From an uncultured Porphyromonadaceae bacterium (GTDB taxonomy: Bacteria; Bacteroidota; Bacteroidia; Bacteroidales; Muribaculaceae), in contig URSD01000005.1 of assembly GCA_900550395.1 (NCBI GenBank), positions 18,453 to 82,452 on the forward strand: a stretch of DNA of 64,000 nucleotides, given 5' to 3'. Every line of letters starts with the position of its first letter. Position 1 is the first letter of the stretch. Under the pieces are notes generated by a model, which worked only from the letters and a program-made list of their open reading frames with translations, was not told where the DNA came from and searched no databases. Positions 24,484 through 32,069 of this stretch are shown here, piece after piece. Made by a program: the position numbers and the translations under genes.

Positions 24484-25617
24484 TCAGCCTATCAGCTCGA
24501 CGCCGATACCTGGGCGGTCGGGAATTGTCACTTTGCCGTCCACGATCTTTATGCCGTCGAAACGGTCGTTGGCGATAAGGAGATTGCCGTCGAGGTCGGC
24601 CCAGTCGACCATGGGCGAGAGCTGTGCGGCGGCTGTGACGGCGCAGCTTGTCTCGGTCATGCATCCGAGCATTACTTTCATACCTAAGGCACGCGCCAGC
24701 ACGGCCATTTTGTGAGCTTCGTGAAGACCGGTGCTCTTCATCAGCTTGATATTGATGGCGTCGTAAACGCCGTGTGCGCGGATCACGTCGGGCAGACGCT
24801 GGAGGAATTCATCGGCCACGAGTGGCAGCGGCGAGCGCTCGCGCAGCCATGCAGTTTCGTCTATCATCTCCTTCGGCATGGGCTGCTCAACAAAGAGGCA
24901 ATTCTGCCCGGCGAGCCATTCGCACATCTCCAGAGCCTGCTCCTTGCTGTTCCAGCCCTGGTTGGCGTCAACGCAGATAGGAGTGTCGCATGTGCGCCGC
25001 AGAGTCTCCACTATTTCCTTGTCGTGGCCCGTGCCCATCTTCACTTTCACTACCTTGAAGGGTGCGCACTCCTCTATCTCCTTGCGCATCTCGGCTGGGT
25101 CGCTCTGATAGCTGATGGTGTAGGATGTGTTCGGCGTATTGTCAGGGTTGAGTCCCCAGATTTTGTACCAGGGCTGCCCCATGATTTTGCCGAGGAGGTC
25201 GTGGAGGGCGATGTCGACCGATGCCTTGGCCGCGCGGTTGTCGGGTGCCACGCTGTCCATGTAGGCATGTATGTCCTCGATGCGGAACGGGTCGGTGAAC
25301 TGCGCAAGGTCAAGGCTGCCGAGGAAGCGGCATACGCTGTCGACGCTCTCGCCCAGATAGGGGGGCATGGAGGCCTCGCCGTAGCCGGTGATGCCGTCGT
25401 ATTCTATCTGCACCTGCACTCCGGGTGTGGTTGTGCGCTTGTTCTTTGCGAGGTTGAAGGCATGGCGCAGCTTCAGCTCGTAAGGCTGGAATCTGAGATT
25501 GAGGCATCCGGCCTTGCCTGTCTGTTTTGTCGGCGAGCCGAATGCGGAGAACGATATGGGCGACATGGCAAGTGCTGAGCCAAGGATGGATGTGCGTAGG
25601 AAGTTGCGTCGGTTCAT
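24484..25617 (-). CDS. L-Ala-D/L-Glu (dipeptide) epimerase, Tat-exported
   Basis: A 377-residue enolase-superfamily enzyme of the muconate-lactonising subgroup. The N-terminus NRRNFLRTS followed by a hydrophobic stretch is a twin-arginine signal. The catalytic barrel shows KVVKVKMG (Lys base), CVDANQGW and FVEQPMP and ADE (metal ligands), INIKLMK (second Lys base) and GCMTET plus the DLDGN loop that reads the dipeptide in this family. It converts L-Ala-D-Glu, a murein breakdown product, to L-Ala-L-Glu. It lies 30 bp after a gene for a secreted NlpC/P60 endopeptidase that would supply that dipeptide, so the two act in one peptidoglycan-recycling pathway. Confidence 0.9.
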   Translation of the reverse strand: MNRRNFLRTSILGSALAMSPISFSAFGSPTKQTGKAGCLNLRFQPYELKLRHAFNLAKNKRTTTPGVQVQIEYDGITGYGEASMPPYLGESVDSVCRFLGSLDLAQFTDPFRIEDIHAYMDSVAPDNRAAKASVDIALHDLLGKIMGQPWYKIWGLNPDNTPNTSYTISYQSDPAEMRKEIEECAPFKVVKVKMGTGHDKEIVETLRRTCDTPICVDANQGWNSKEQALEMCEWLAGQNCLFVEQPMPKEMIDETAWLRERSPLPLVADEFLQRLPDVIRAHGVYDAINIKLMKSTGLHEAHKMAVLARALGMKVMLGCMTETSCAVTAAAQLSPMVDWADLDGNLLIANDRFDGIKIVDGKVTIPDRPGIGVELIG

Positions 25618-25647
25618 GGATTGATGTTTGTGGAGAGTTGATTTTGT

Positions 25648-28080
25648 TTATCTGTCAAAGTACCATGGATGGTCGGCGGCTCGAACTATGCCGTCGGTTC
25701 CCTCGTTGCCGTGGATGCGCACGGCGTGGAGGAATGGGGTGGTGAGGTAGTCCTCGGCCGCGGGGTCGATGCTGTTTCGCTTTACCCGGCCGGAGGCGTG
25801 TACGTAGTGGCCGTCGTGGTCGTAGATGGCGACGTGGGTCACGCGGCGCGTATCGGCATTGCCGAAGAAAAGGAGGTCGCCGGCGCGGCACGTGCGCCAG
25901 TCGCCGGGTTCTATGCGCGTGCCCGTGAGTGCCTGCTGCGAAGCGTCGCGCCGCAGTATTATTCCGTTTGCCAGATAGGCTGTCTTTGCCAGACCCGAGC
26001 AGTCGAGCGCCTTTACCGAGGTGCCTCCCCACAAGTAGGGCGTACCTTCCGTGGAGTAAGCGATGTCGAGAATCAGGTCGGCGTCGAAAGGTTGTGCGGC
26101 CCACTGCTCTACAGTGGAGAATGCTTTGGCATCGGCCCATCCGCGGCGTCCGTCGGGCAGCTTGATCTCCACGCGTCCGTGGCGCGGTTTGTCCAAAGTG
26201 CCTTCCACTATGCAACCGTGCACGAGGTCAGTGACTACGTCGCGCGGACCCGTAGCCGTCGGTGAATTGTAGGCGCGAAGCTGATAGGGCGCCGTGACTA
26301 TTAGCCTCGGCGCATGACGCCACGCATGCATTGCCGAATCTGACATAGCCGTCAGCGACGAAACGGGCGAGTAGGCTATATAGCCGTCGGGTGTCTGCAC
26401 GCGCTGCCAGTCGCCTTCGCGCTCGCCTATCAGGCGCACGGGCATTCCCATAAGGGCCTGCGAGGCCATTTCGGCAGCGTGGCGCGGGCCTGTGCGCAGA
26501 CTGGTTACGGATATGCGCGGAAGCGCCCACAGCGTGTCGGCGTACACCTTTATATTATTAATGTATGCCAAGCCTGTCTGTCGGAGTTCTTCGTCGATGG
26601 CTTGCCGCAGGACTGCCTCAGTGGTCGTTCCGTTCAATTCTATGACGCCGTCGGCATTTTGTCGGGCGTGGATGTCGGCCAGAGCCTGACGCTTGTCGGG
26701 GGCATACTGCCGTATGGCCTTGTCGACTATGCTATGAGCCACATCGGCGGGGCGTTCGATCGGAGAACATTCCAGTATCTCCATGTGTCGGCGGAACCCC
26801 GGATAATAAATGTTGCCGCGGGAACATTCCAGCTCGCCGGCCTGCTGGTCGACGGTCTCGCTGCGTACGAAACGTTTGGCCGGAACCAACGGACCGCATA
26901 CACCGCTGTTTGCGGCGAGGCGGTAATGGTCCATGCCGGTGGAGTAGAATGCACGGGTTCGCGGGTCGGCGGCATTTTCCATGCGTCCGAATGACACGTC
27001 GACGGGCACCCAGCCGACACCTTCAAAATATACTTCGGCCCAGTCGTGGTAGTTGACGGCTCCGGGATGCATCATCCATCCGCTTTCCCAGCGGGCGGGC
27101 ACTCCGAGCGAGCGCATCAGCGAGATATACAGCAGTGACACTTGGCCGCAGTCGCCGTGGCCTTCCGCCAGCACATATTCGGGTATGCACTCCAGTGTGC
27201 TGTATTCGCGTGCTCCGGCCCACGGGAAGCGGCGGTAGATGTAGTCGTAGACGAGTTCACTCTGCCGCAGGGGATTGGTCTCGTCTCCCACGATGGCACG
27301 TGACAGCGAATCGAGCCGCACTATGTGGGGCGCCTCCATGGCCGTGTAGCGGCGGTATGTGTCGCTCTCCTTGTCGTAGGGCTGCATCGCGGCGAGTATC
27401 GCATCCGGCGAGTAGTATTCGGCCGAGGCGATATATTCGACTGTTATGTCGAAATGCGTGTCCTCACCCTCCCTTACCGGCTGCTCCAGATAAACGCTGC
27501 GGTGAACGCTTGCGCCCGGGTCGGAAATGCTGTGTGCGGCTGGATGACTCTCCACGAGGCGTATGCCCGACTGGCGCTGCGTCGGTCGTGGCATGGGCAG
27601 CCACAGACGCAGAGTGTCGCCCCGGAGCTCGTCGGAGTAGGGCACATCCACGCTATAGCGGTAGCGTATGCGGCGTGCGGCGCTGCTCCCCTCTTTCCCG
27701 TCGATGGCGGCCAGGAGGCTGTCGACCTCGCTGATGCGATCTTCCGATGCCGGGGAGGTGCGTCCCGTGTAGCCGCCGTTCATGTCGGGATTGACAAGCG
27801 CGAGGTTGCGCGGCGATTTTACGTGCATGCGCTTTTGTCCGTCTATGTCGCGTACCTCGAGGTATCGTTTGGCGATGAAGCGGTTGATGTCGGCGTCGGT
27901 GATGCCGGGGTGCAGCTGCCTGACGCGCTTTGAGCCTTCCTTGAGTGTGAGGCTGAAGTCGGCGCGTGTGCGTGCCTCGATTGCGGCGGCTGAGTCGTTT
28001 TCGAGCCATGCGGGTGGGGCGCCTGCGGCGGTGACAGACGAGGCGATGGCGATAATTGCGGGGAGGATGGCGTTTTTCAT
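25648..28080 (-). CDS. Secreted transglutaminase-like / SH3 / NlpC-P60 fusion protein
   Basis: An 810-residue exported protein with a cleavable signal peptide (residues 1-20). The middle has a transglutaminase-like core: Cys311 in GHGDCGQVS, His345 in NYHDWAEVYF and a following Asp in WVPVDVS. Residues about 530-660 contain two SH3-like segments (GMPVRLIGEREGDWQRVQTPDGY and DKPRHGRVEIKLPDGRRGW, each cited only for position). The C-terminus is NlpC/P60, with Cys694 in ALDCSGLAK, AGDLLFFG, and His in VTHVAIYDHDG. The P60 part should cut the gamma-D-Glu-diamino acid bond of stem peptides. Such enzymes are usually separate from transglutaminase domains, so the fusion is notable. It is encoded just upstream of the dipeptide epimerase. 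Confidence 0.9.
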   Translation of the reverse strand: MKNAILPAIIAIASSVTAAGAPPAWLENDSAAAIEARTRADFSLTLKEGSKRVRQLHPGITDADINRFIAKRYLEVRDIDGQKRMHVKSPRNLALVNPDMNGGYTGRTSPASEDRISEVDSLLAAIDGKEGSSAARRIRYRYSVDVPYSDELRGDTLRLWLPMPRPTQRQSGIRLVESHPAAHSISDPGASVHRSVYLEQPVREGEDTHFDITVEYIASAEYYSPDAILAAMQPYDKESDTYRRYTAMEAPHIVRLDSLSRAIVGDETNPLRQSELVYDYIYRRFPWAGAREYSTLECIPEYVLAEGHGDCGQVSLLYISLMRSLGVPARWESGWMMHPGAVNYHDWAEVYFEGVGWVPVDVSFGRMENAADPRTRAFYSTGMDHYRLAANSGVCGPLVPAKRFVRSETVDQQAGELECSRGNIYYPGFRRHMEILECSPIERPADVAHSIVDKAIRQYAPDKRQALADIHARQNADGVIELNGTTTEAVLRQAIDEELRQTGLAYINNIKVYADTLWALPRISVTSLRTGPRHAAEMASQALMGMPVRLIGEREGDWQRVQTPDGYIAYSPVSSLTAMSDSAMHAWRHAPRLIVTAPYQLRAYNSPTATGPRDVVTDLVHGCIVEGTLDKPRHGRVEIKLPDGRRGWADAKAFSTVEQWAAQPFDADLILDIAYSTEGTPYLWGGTSVKALDCSGLAKTAYLANGIILRRDASQQALTGTRIEPGDWRTCRAGDLLFFGNADTRRVTHVAIYDHDGHYVHASGRVKRNSIDPAAEDYLTTPFLHAVRIHGNEGTDGIVRAADHPWYFDR

Positions 28081-28093
28081 TCAGGTGTTAGCT

Positions 28094-28753
28094 TTATTGC
28101 AGTGTCATGACACCGAAATACTCCGGACGGTGGAAATCGGGCGTCGGAGTAGGTATGGGATTCCAGCTCAGGTAGTGTGGCTGCGATGTGGCCGAGGCGC
28201 ATTTGTAGAAGTTGCCGCGCATCTCCACCGGTTTGCCTTCGTAGCTTACGCCTATGAGGTCAAGCGGAATGACCGTCAGCAGATTCCACGAGAATATGCC
28301 TTCCAGCTCCCGGAACGGCCGGTTGCCGCAGCTTGCTATGCGCTGCACGCGCGCGAGCTCGTCGGGCGTGAGGCGCACCGGTTCGTTGCGTGTCACGCGG
28401 TGTGAGGCATTGAGTGTGCCTATGCAGTTGAACTCGAAGTTCCAGTATTCGCCGCCCTCATGCGGCTGAACGAAAAATTCCACGCATGAGTCGCCGCATA
28501 CGGGTCCTAAATCCTCGTACACCTCCGCGCGCAGGAAATTTGTGCGTGAGAAGAAATCGATGTACAGGTTTTTCCCGCTGTGCGCTATGGTGAATGACGA
28601 CAGCGGATGGTACGGAAACATGCCGGGCCAGTTGTTGCAGCCTATGATGCGGCGTTCGCCTCCTGCCTCGAGGGTGGCTATTATTGTGTCCGGATTGTCG
28701 CACGCATCCAGGGCGGGCAGGAAAGGGACTGTGAGAGAGTTGATGTTATCCAT
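28094..28753 (-). CDS. CBM9-like (carbohydrate-binding) domain protein
   Basis: A 219-residue protein without a signal peptide. The segments FTIAHSGKNLYIDFFS, DSCVEFFVQP and YWNFEFNCIGTL resemble the beta-sandwich of CBM9-type domains (DOMON-like) found as stand-alone proteins in Bacteroidetes. The start MDNINSLTVP overlaps nothing and sits 1 bp after the LysE-type gene stop. The role is unknown; sugar or polyol binding is the family-based guess. Confidence 0.75.
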   Translation of the reverse strand: MDNINSLTVPFLPALDACDNPDTIIATLEAGGERRIIGCNNWPGMFPYHPLSSFTIAHSGKNLYIDFFSRTNFLRAEVYEDLGPVCGDSCVEFFVQPHEGGEYWNFEFNCIGTLNASHRVTRNEPVRLTPDELARVQRIASCGNRPFRELEGIFSWNLLTVIPLDLIGVSYEGKPVEMRGNFYKCASATSQPHYLSWNPIPTPTPDFHRPEYFGVMTLQ

Positions 28754-28754
28754 G

Positions 28755-29420
28755 TCAGAGCGAGAAGTAGGTTTTAAGGGCCACGCCGACACCCACGAGA
28801 GCCATTCCTATGAGTATGGTGCCGATAATGCGGTTGAAGAGCCACATCGAGCGCACGTTGAAGCGGCGTCGCAGCTTGTTGACTATCCAGGTGATACCGT
28901 ACCACCACGCCAACGCGCCTCCGAGGATGGAGAGATAGGCTGATATGTAGTGGTGCACGCCGAATTCCGGCAGTATGAAGTTGAAGCGGGCAAATAGGCC
29001 TATTATGAAAAAGAGTATCAGCGGATTGCTGAATGTCAGCAGGAAGCCGCTGACGAGGTCGCCCCAGTAGCTGCTACCGGCCGCTTTCACCACGGCTTCC
29101 GTGCCGGGCGCTGCTTTCAGCGAACGCGTGGGATTTTTGCGGAACAGGTATATGCCGAATGCGGCCAGCACGAATCCGCCGACGAATTGCAGCAACAGCT
29201 GATGCTTGTCGATAAGGTCGGTGATGAAGCTCAGGCCGAAGCCGGTAAGCAGACAATAGAACAGATCGCTCACCGACGCGCCGACGCCCGTGAACATGCC
29301 CGGCCAGCGGCCTTTGCTGAGTGTCCGCTGTATTACGAGCATGCCGATGGGTCCCATCGGCGCCGAGATAAGCACTCCGATGAGAAGCCCTCGCGGCAAT
29401 ATGTACAATATCTGCTCCAT
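28755..29420 (-). CDS. LysE/RhtB-family exporter
   Basis: A 221-residue membrane protein of six helices. LISAPMGPIGMLVIQRTLSKG near the N-terminus and SGFLLTFSNPLILFFIIGLF in the middle are LysE-type motifs. The start MEQILYILPRG lies 8 bp after a -7 box; a longer frame upstream crosses the promoter. The substrate is probably an amino acid or similar metabolite. It is the first gene of a minus-strand transcript that may continue into the CBM9-like and peptidoglycan-recycling genes, since the gaps are small. Confidence 0.88.
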   Translation of the reverse strand: MEQILYILPRGLLIGVLISAPMGPIGMLVIQRTLSKGRWPGMFTGVGASVSDLFYCLLTGFGLSFITDLIDKHQLLLQFVGGFVLAAFGIYLFRKNPTRSLKAAPGTEAVVKAAGSSYWGDLVSGFLLTFSNPLILFFIIGLFARFNFILPEFGVHHYISAYLSILGGALAWWYGITWIVNKLRRRFNVRSMWLFNRIIGTILIGMALVGVGVALKTYFSL

Positions 29421-29428
29421 GCAAAAAA

Positions 29429-29436
29429 CAAAGTTA
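29429..29436 (-). promoter_or_regulatory. Promoter -7 element of the LysE-type gene
   Basis: Minus strand TAACTTTG, only 8 bp from the chosen start codon, which implies an almost leaderless mRNA. No good -33 TTTG is seen. Confidence 0.5.
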
Positions 29437-29513
29437 GCACAATTTTCATGATTTTTACAGTAGTTCGTATGCAAAAAATGTAAAAAATGTTCAATAACAT
29501 AATAAGCATAAAA

Positions 29514-29547
29514 ACGAGAGATGCGTCTGCAACGGCGCATCTCTCGT
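29514..29547 (-). terminator. Rho-independent terminator after M56 gene 1
   Basis: Inverted repeat ACGAGAGATGCG / CGCATCTCTCGT with a T-rich end on the minus strand, 24 bp past the stop of the M56 gene. Confidence 0.85.
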
Positions 29548-29570
29548 CGGATAAGTATGTAAATGCTGTA

Positions 29571-31013
29571 TTACTTAGTGCTTGTGATTCTCATTTCGTT
29601 TTTCTGAGTGTCGACGGTGATCGACGCAATATCGCCCGGACTCATCGCGTTCAGTTCCGATACGCCTATGGCTTTTCCGTCAAGAAAAATCTTCATGCCT
29701 TCGGGTAGGGCTGACTGTTTCCCGTTGAGCCCTATGGATATGGTCTTAGTGCCGGCCTGGGTCGTGCTAACTCGCACTGCCGAGGATTGAGTGTTATTGA
29801 AGAAGTCTTCAAGGTTGAACGGAATCTCGAACCCGTTTACCGTCAGGGTCATGGAGGTGTTCTCAAATACGCTTATGAACGGGAATGTGGCCGTGATGAC
29901 GGCCTCGCCGTCAGTCATGCTGCAATTCAGCCCGTTGGCCTTATATGTTTTGCCTGCCGTTGTGAATGTGCCGCCGGATACCGTAAGATTGTCACCAAGG
30001 CCCTTGCCCTTGATGGTGACGGTGGTTGCGTTTCCGTTGTTGTTGATGTTCGTGACTTTAAAAAACTGGACGGAAGTACCGGTGACTGACGGATTTTCGT
30101 TATCTTTGCTGACTGAAACATCGCAACTGCTGATTGTTGACACGGCAGCGCGCACGGCCGGCATCCCTGCCACGCCGAGTGCCAACGCGAGCATCGGCAC
30201 AAGTGCGAGGGCTTTCAATTTACGCCCCGCACCACTCTTTTCTTTGTACATCATGGTGATACGTTTTTTAAGTTTACTATGATTCAGGCTGTTGGCTAAG
30301 GACGGGAATCTGGCGCCGACAGCCTTTTTTATCAATAACATCTGGTATTCCTGCGGGTCGTGACCTTGGTCTATTACGGCCATATCGGCCTGATATTCAT
30401 GCACGAGCATCAGCTCGTCGCGCATAAGCCATGCCGCCGGATTGAACCAGTTGACAATGCATACGGCCTGGGCTATGAGCAGGTCGATCCAATGGCGTGA
30501 CTTTACATGCTTTAACTCGTGCGTGGCTATCGCAAGGCAATGACTGTCATAGTCTTTATGGCTGAGCACTACGTAGTGCATCCAGCTGAATGGGGCGAAA
30601 CGTTCGTCGTCGGTTACCACTAACGTATATCCTTCCTTTTCGATTCGTTTTCCGGTACGGATTACGTTGGTGAGCCTTACCCACGTGACAATTGTCCTGA
30701 CGGTCACGACAATCATCCCTGACAGAAATATCCACACAAGCACGGTGCCCCACAGCGGTTCTGAATGCGGTGTTGCAGCCATTGCGAGAGCCTCTGCGCT
30801 TTCCGTGGCTTGCGGTTGAGCGTTTTCCGGTGCATTCAGTATGAGAAGCAGATAAATCGCAGGCAACGTCAGAAACGACACTGCGTATATGAGCAGCAGT
30901 ACGCCGCGGTTGAAGCCATGCTGATTGTCCCTCGCCAGAAAAAGGCGGTAGGCAAGGTACATCGCCAGCATCAGCAGGCCGCTTATAATCGAGTATGACA
31001 GAAATCCTCCCAT
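29571..31013 (-). CDS. M56-family (BlaR1-like) membrane metallopeptidase sensor 1
   Basis: A 480-residue protein with four membrane helices in the first 290 residues (residues 5-23, 38-58, 87-108, and about 265-285). The zinc-protease motif HELKH (HExxH) lies near residue 165, and DELMLVHEYQADMAV follows near 200. By analogy with BlaR1/MecR1 it senses an envelope signal and cleaves its BlaI-type repressor partner, encoded 1 bp upstream. The extracytoplasmic C-terminus (residues 290-480) is beta-rich and is not a penicillin-binding domain. Its last 45 residues (FLDGKAIGVSELNAMSPGDI) resemble the plug region of SusC-type receptors. The ligand is unknown. Confidence 0.9.
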   Translation of the reverse strand: MGGFLSYSIISGLLMLAMYLAYRLFLARDNQHGFNRGVLLLIYAVSFLTLPAIYLLLILNAPENAQPQATESAEALAMAATPHSEPLWGTVLVWIFLSGMIVVTVRTIVTWVRLTNVIRTGKRIEKEGYTLVVTDDERFAPFSWMHYVVLSHKDYDSHCLAIATHELKHVKSRHWIDLLIAQAVCIVNWFNPAAWLMRDELMLVHEYQADMAVIDQGHDPQEYQMLLIKKAVGARFPSLANSLNHSKLKKRITMMYKEKSGAGRKLKALALVPMLALALGVAGMPAVRAAVSTISSCDVSVSKDNENPSVTGTSVQFFKVTNINNNGNATTVTIKGKGLGDNLTVSGGTFTTAGKTYKANGLNCSMTDGEAVITATFPFISVFENTSMTLTVNGFEIPFNLEDFFNNTQSSAVRVSTTQAGTKTISIGLNGKQSALPEGMKIFLDGKAIGVSELNAMSPGDIASITVDTQKNEMRITSTK

Positions 31014-31014
31014 T

Positions 31015-31386
31015 TTATTTTCCTTTGTTTTGAATGAGTTCGAGCAACTCCTTCAGTTCGTCTGCGGATATTTTGTCTTCGGCAACCAGAGCCGATACAG
31101 CGCCGTAATAGCTTCCTCCGAAATAGTCCCTGATAAAATTACCGAAACTGCGACTTCTGAAGCTTTCCTTTTTTACTATTGCATAGTATTGGAAAGAACC
31201 GCCGGTCTCGTCGTGACTCACGAAGCCCTTTGCCTCCAGCCGGCGCACCACTGTCGACACGGTATTGAAGTGCGGTTTAGGGTCGGGATACAGTTCTACA
31301 AGCTTGCTTATAGCTATCGGGCCGTACTCCCAGAGCAGTTGCATAAGTTCTTCCTCTTTGGGCGTAAGTTGGTCTTTTTTCTTCAT
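31015..31386 (-). CDS. BlaI/MecI/CopY-family repressor 1
   Basis: A 123-residue penicillinase-repressor family protein. The N-terminal winged helix (LTPKEEELMQLLWEYGPIAI, then NTVSTVVRRLEAKGFVSHD) binds DNA and the C-terminal helices dimerise (ADELKELLELIQ). The VSTVVRRLEAKGF region contains the site cut in BlaI proteins. The start MKKKDQL is immediately followed upstream by an operator that overlaps the untranslated region. It should repress its own operon, and possibly flavodoxin on the other side, until the M56 partner cleaves it. Confidence 0.93.
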   Translation of the reverse strand: MKKKDQLTPKEEELMQLLWEYGPIAISKLVELYPDPKPHFNTVSTVVRRLEAKGFVSHDETGGSFQYYAIVKKESFRSRSFGNFIRDYFGGSYYGAVSALVAEDKISADELKELLELIQNKGK

Positions 31387-31402
31387 AACTATTTTTGTAG
31401 TT
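31387..31402. promoter_or_regulatory. BlaI-type operator 1 (O1)
   Basis: AACTATTTTTGTAGTT: a palindrome with half-sites AACTA/TAGTT and a 6-nt spacer, directly abutting the repressor start codon and downstream of its -7 box. An identical copy lies 33 bp away. Confidence 0.85.
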
Positions 31403-31409
31403 TGCACGG

Positions 31410-31440
31410 CAAAGGTAATAACTATTTTTGTAGTTACAAA
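31410..31440 (-). promoter_or_regulatory. Promoter of BlaI/M56 operon 1
   Basis: Minus strand TTTG (31437-31440), 19-nt spacer, TACCTTTG (31410-31417). The second operator fills the spacer almost exactly, so bound repressor would block RNA polymerase directly. Confidence 0.88.
31420..31435. promoter_or_regulatory. BlaI-type operator 2 (O2)
   Basis: A second exact copy of AACTATTTTTGTAGTT, lying in the spacer between the -33 and -7 boxes of the BlaI promoter. Centre-to-centre distance to O1 is 33 bp, about three helical turns, which suits cooperative binding. Confidence 0.88.
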
Positions 31441-31467
31441 CCGCATATGCAATTTTTAACCTTCATT

Positions 31468-31483
31468 AACTACAAAAATAGTT
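31468..31483. promoter_or_regulatory. BlaI-type operator 3 (O3), inverted copy
   Basis: AACTACAAAAATAGTT, the exact reverse complement of O1 and O2, 48 bp (centre to centre) from O2 and 89 bp before the flavodoxin start codon. It may extend control to flavodoxin or help looping. No clear TAnnTTTG box for flavodoxin is seen nearby. Confidence 0.8.
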
Positions 31484-31571
31484 TGGACTCCTCTTTCGCG
31501 TGGTTACCGGGCAATTCAGAACCATCTGTACGATGTGCTTGTTATGAAATAAATATCATAAACATTCGATT

Positions 31572-32066
31572 ATGAAAAAAGCAGGCATTTTTTATGCTTC
31601 AAGCACAGGCCACACTGCAAAGGTGGCGCACAAGATAGCCGCCGCGCTCGGCGTGCCCGAAGACGACGTTCACAACGTGGCGGAGACTGCCCCCTCGGTG
31701 CTTGGCGATTATGAGCTGAGCATACTTGGTTCGCCCACTTATGCTTCCGGCGACATGCAGTACACTATGGAGGATTTTGTGGACGGAGCATCGGCACTCG
31801 ACCTGAAAGGCCATCGTTTGGCTTTCTTCGGTCTTGGCGACGAGACCATGAACCTAAGCTTCTGCAGCGCTGTGGGTGACATGGCGAAAGCAATGTCGCC
31901 CACAGGTGCTGAGCAGGTGGGGCAGTTCGATGCCAAGGGCTATGTGTTCGATACCACGGAGGCCGAGATTGCTCCGGGTGTCTACGCCGGTCTCATGCTC
32001 GACGAGGTCAATCATCCGGAGTTGACCGACACGCGCATTGCCGCGTGGGCCGAAACACTCAAATAA
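31572..32066 (+). CDS. fldA: Flavodoxin
   Basis: A 164-residue long-chain-type flavodoxin. The FMN phosphate loop is ASSTGHTAKVA (family TxTxNT/S type, here SSTGHT) near residues 9-19. The isoalloxazine-binding loops are GSPTYASGDMQ near residue 53 and GLGDETMNLSFC near residue 87. It carries electrons in place of ferredoxin when iron is short. It is divergent from the BlaI/M56 operon and shares an intergenic region with its operators, so flavodoxin may belong to that regulon. It has no plus-strand partner; the next gene is convergent, 3 bp away. Confidence 0.95.
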   Translation: MKKAGIFYASSTGHTAKVAHKIAAALGVPEDDVHNVAETAPSVLGDYELSILGSPTYASGDMQYTMEDFVDGASALDLKGHRLAFFGLGDETMNLSFCSAVGDMAKAMSPTGAEQVGQFDAKGYVFDTTEAEIAPGVYAGLMLDEVNHPELTDTRIAAWAETLK

Positions 32067-32069
32067 CAG

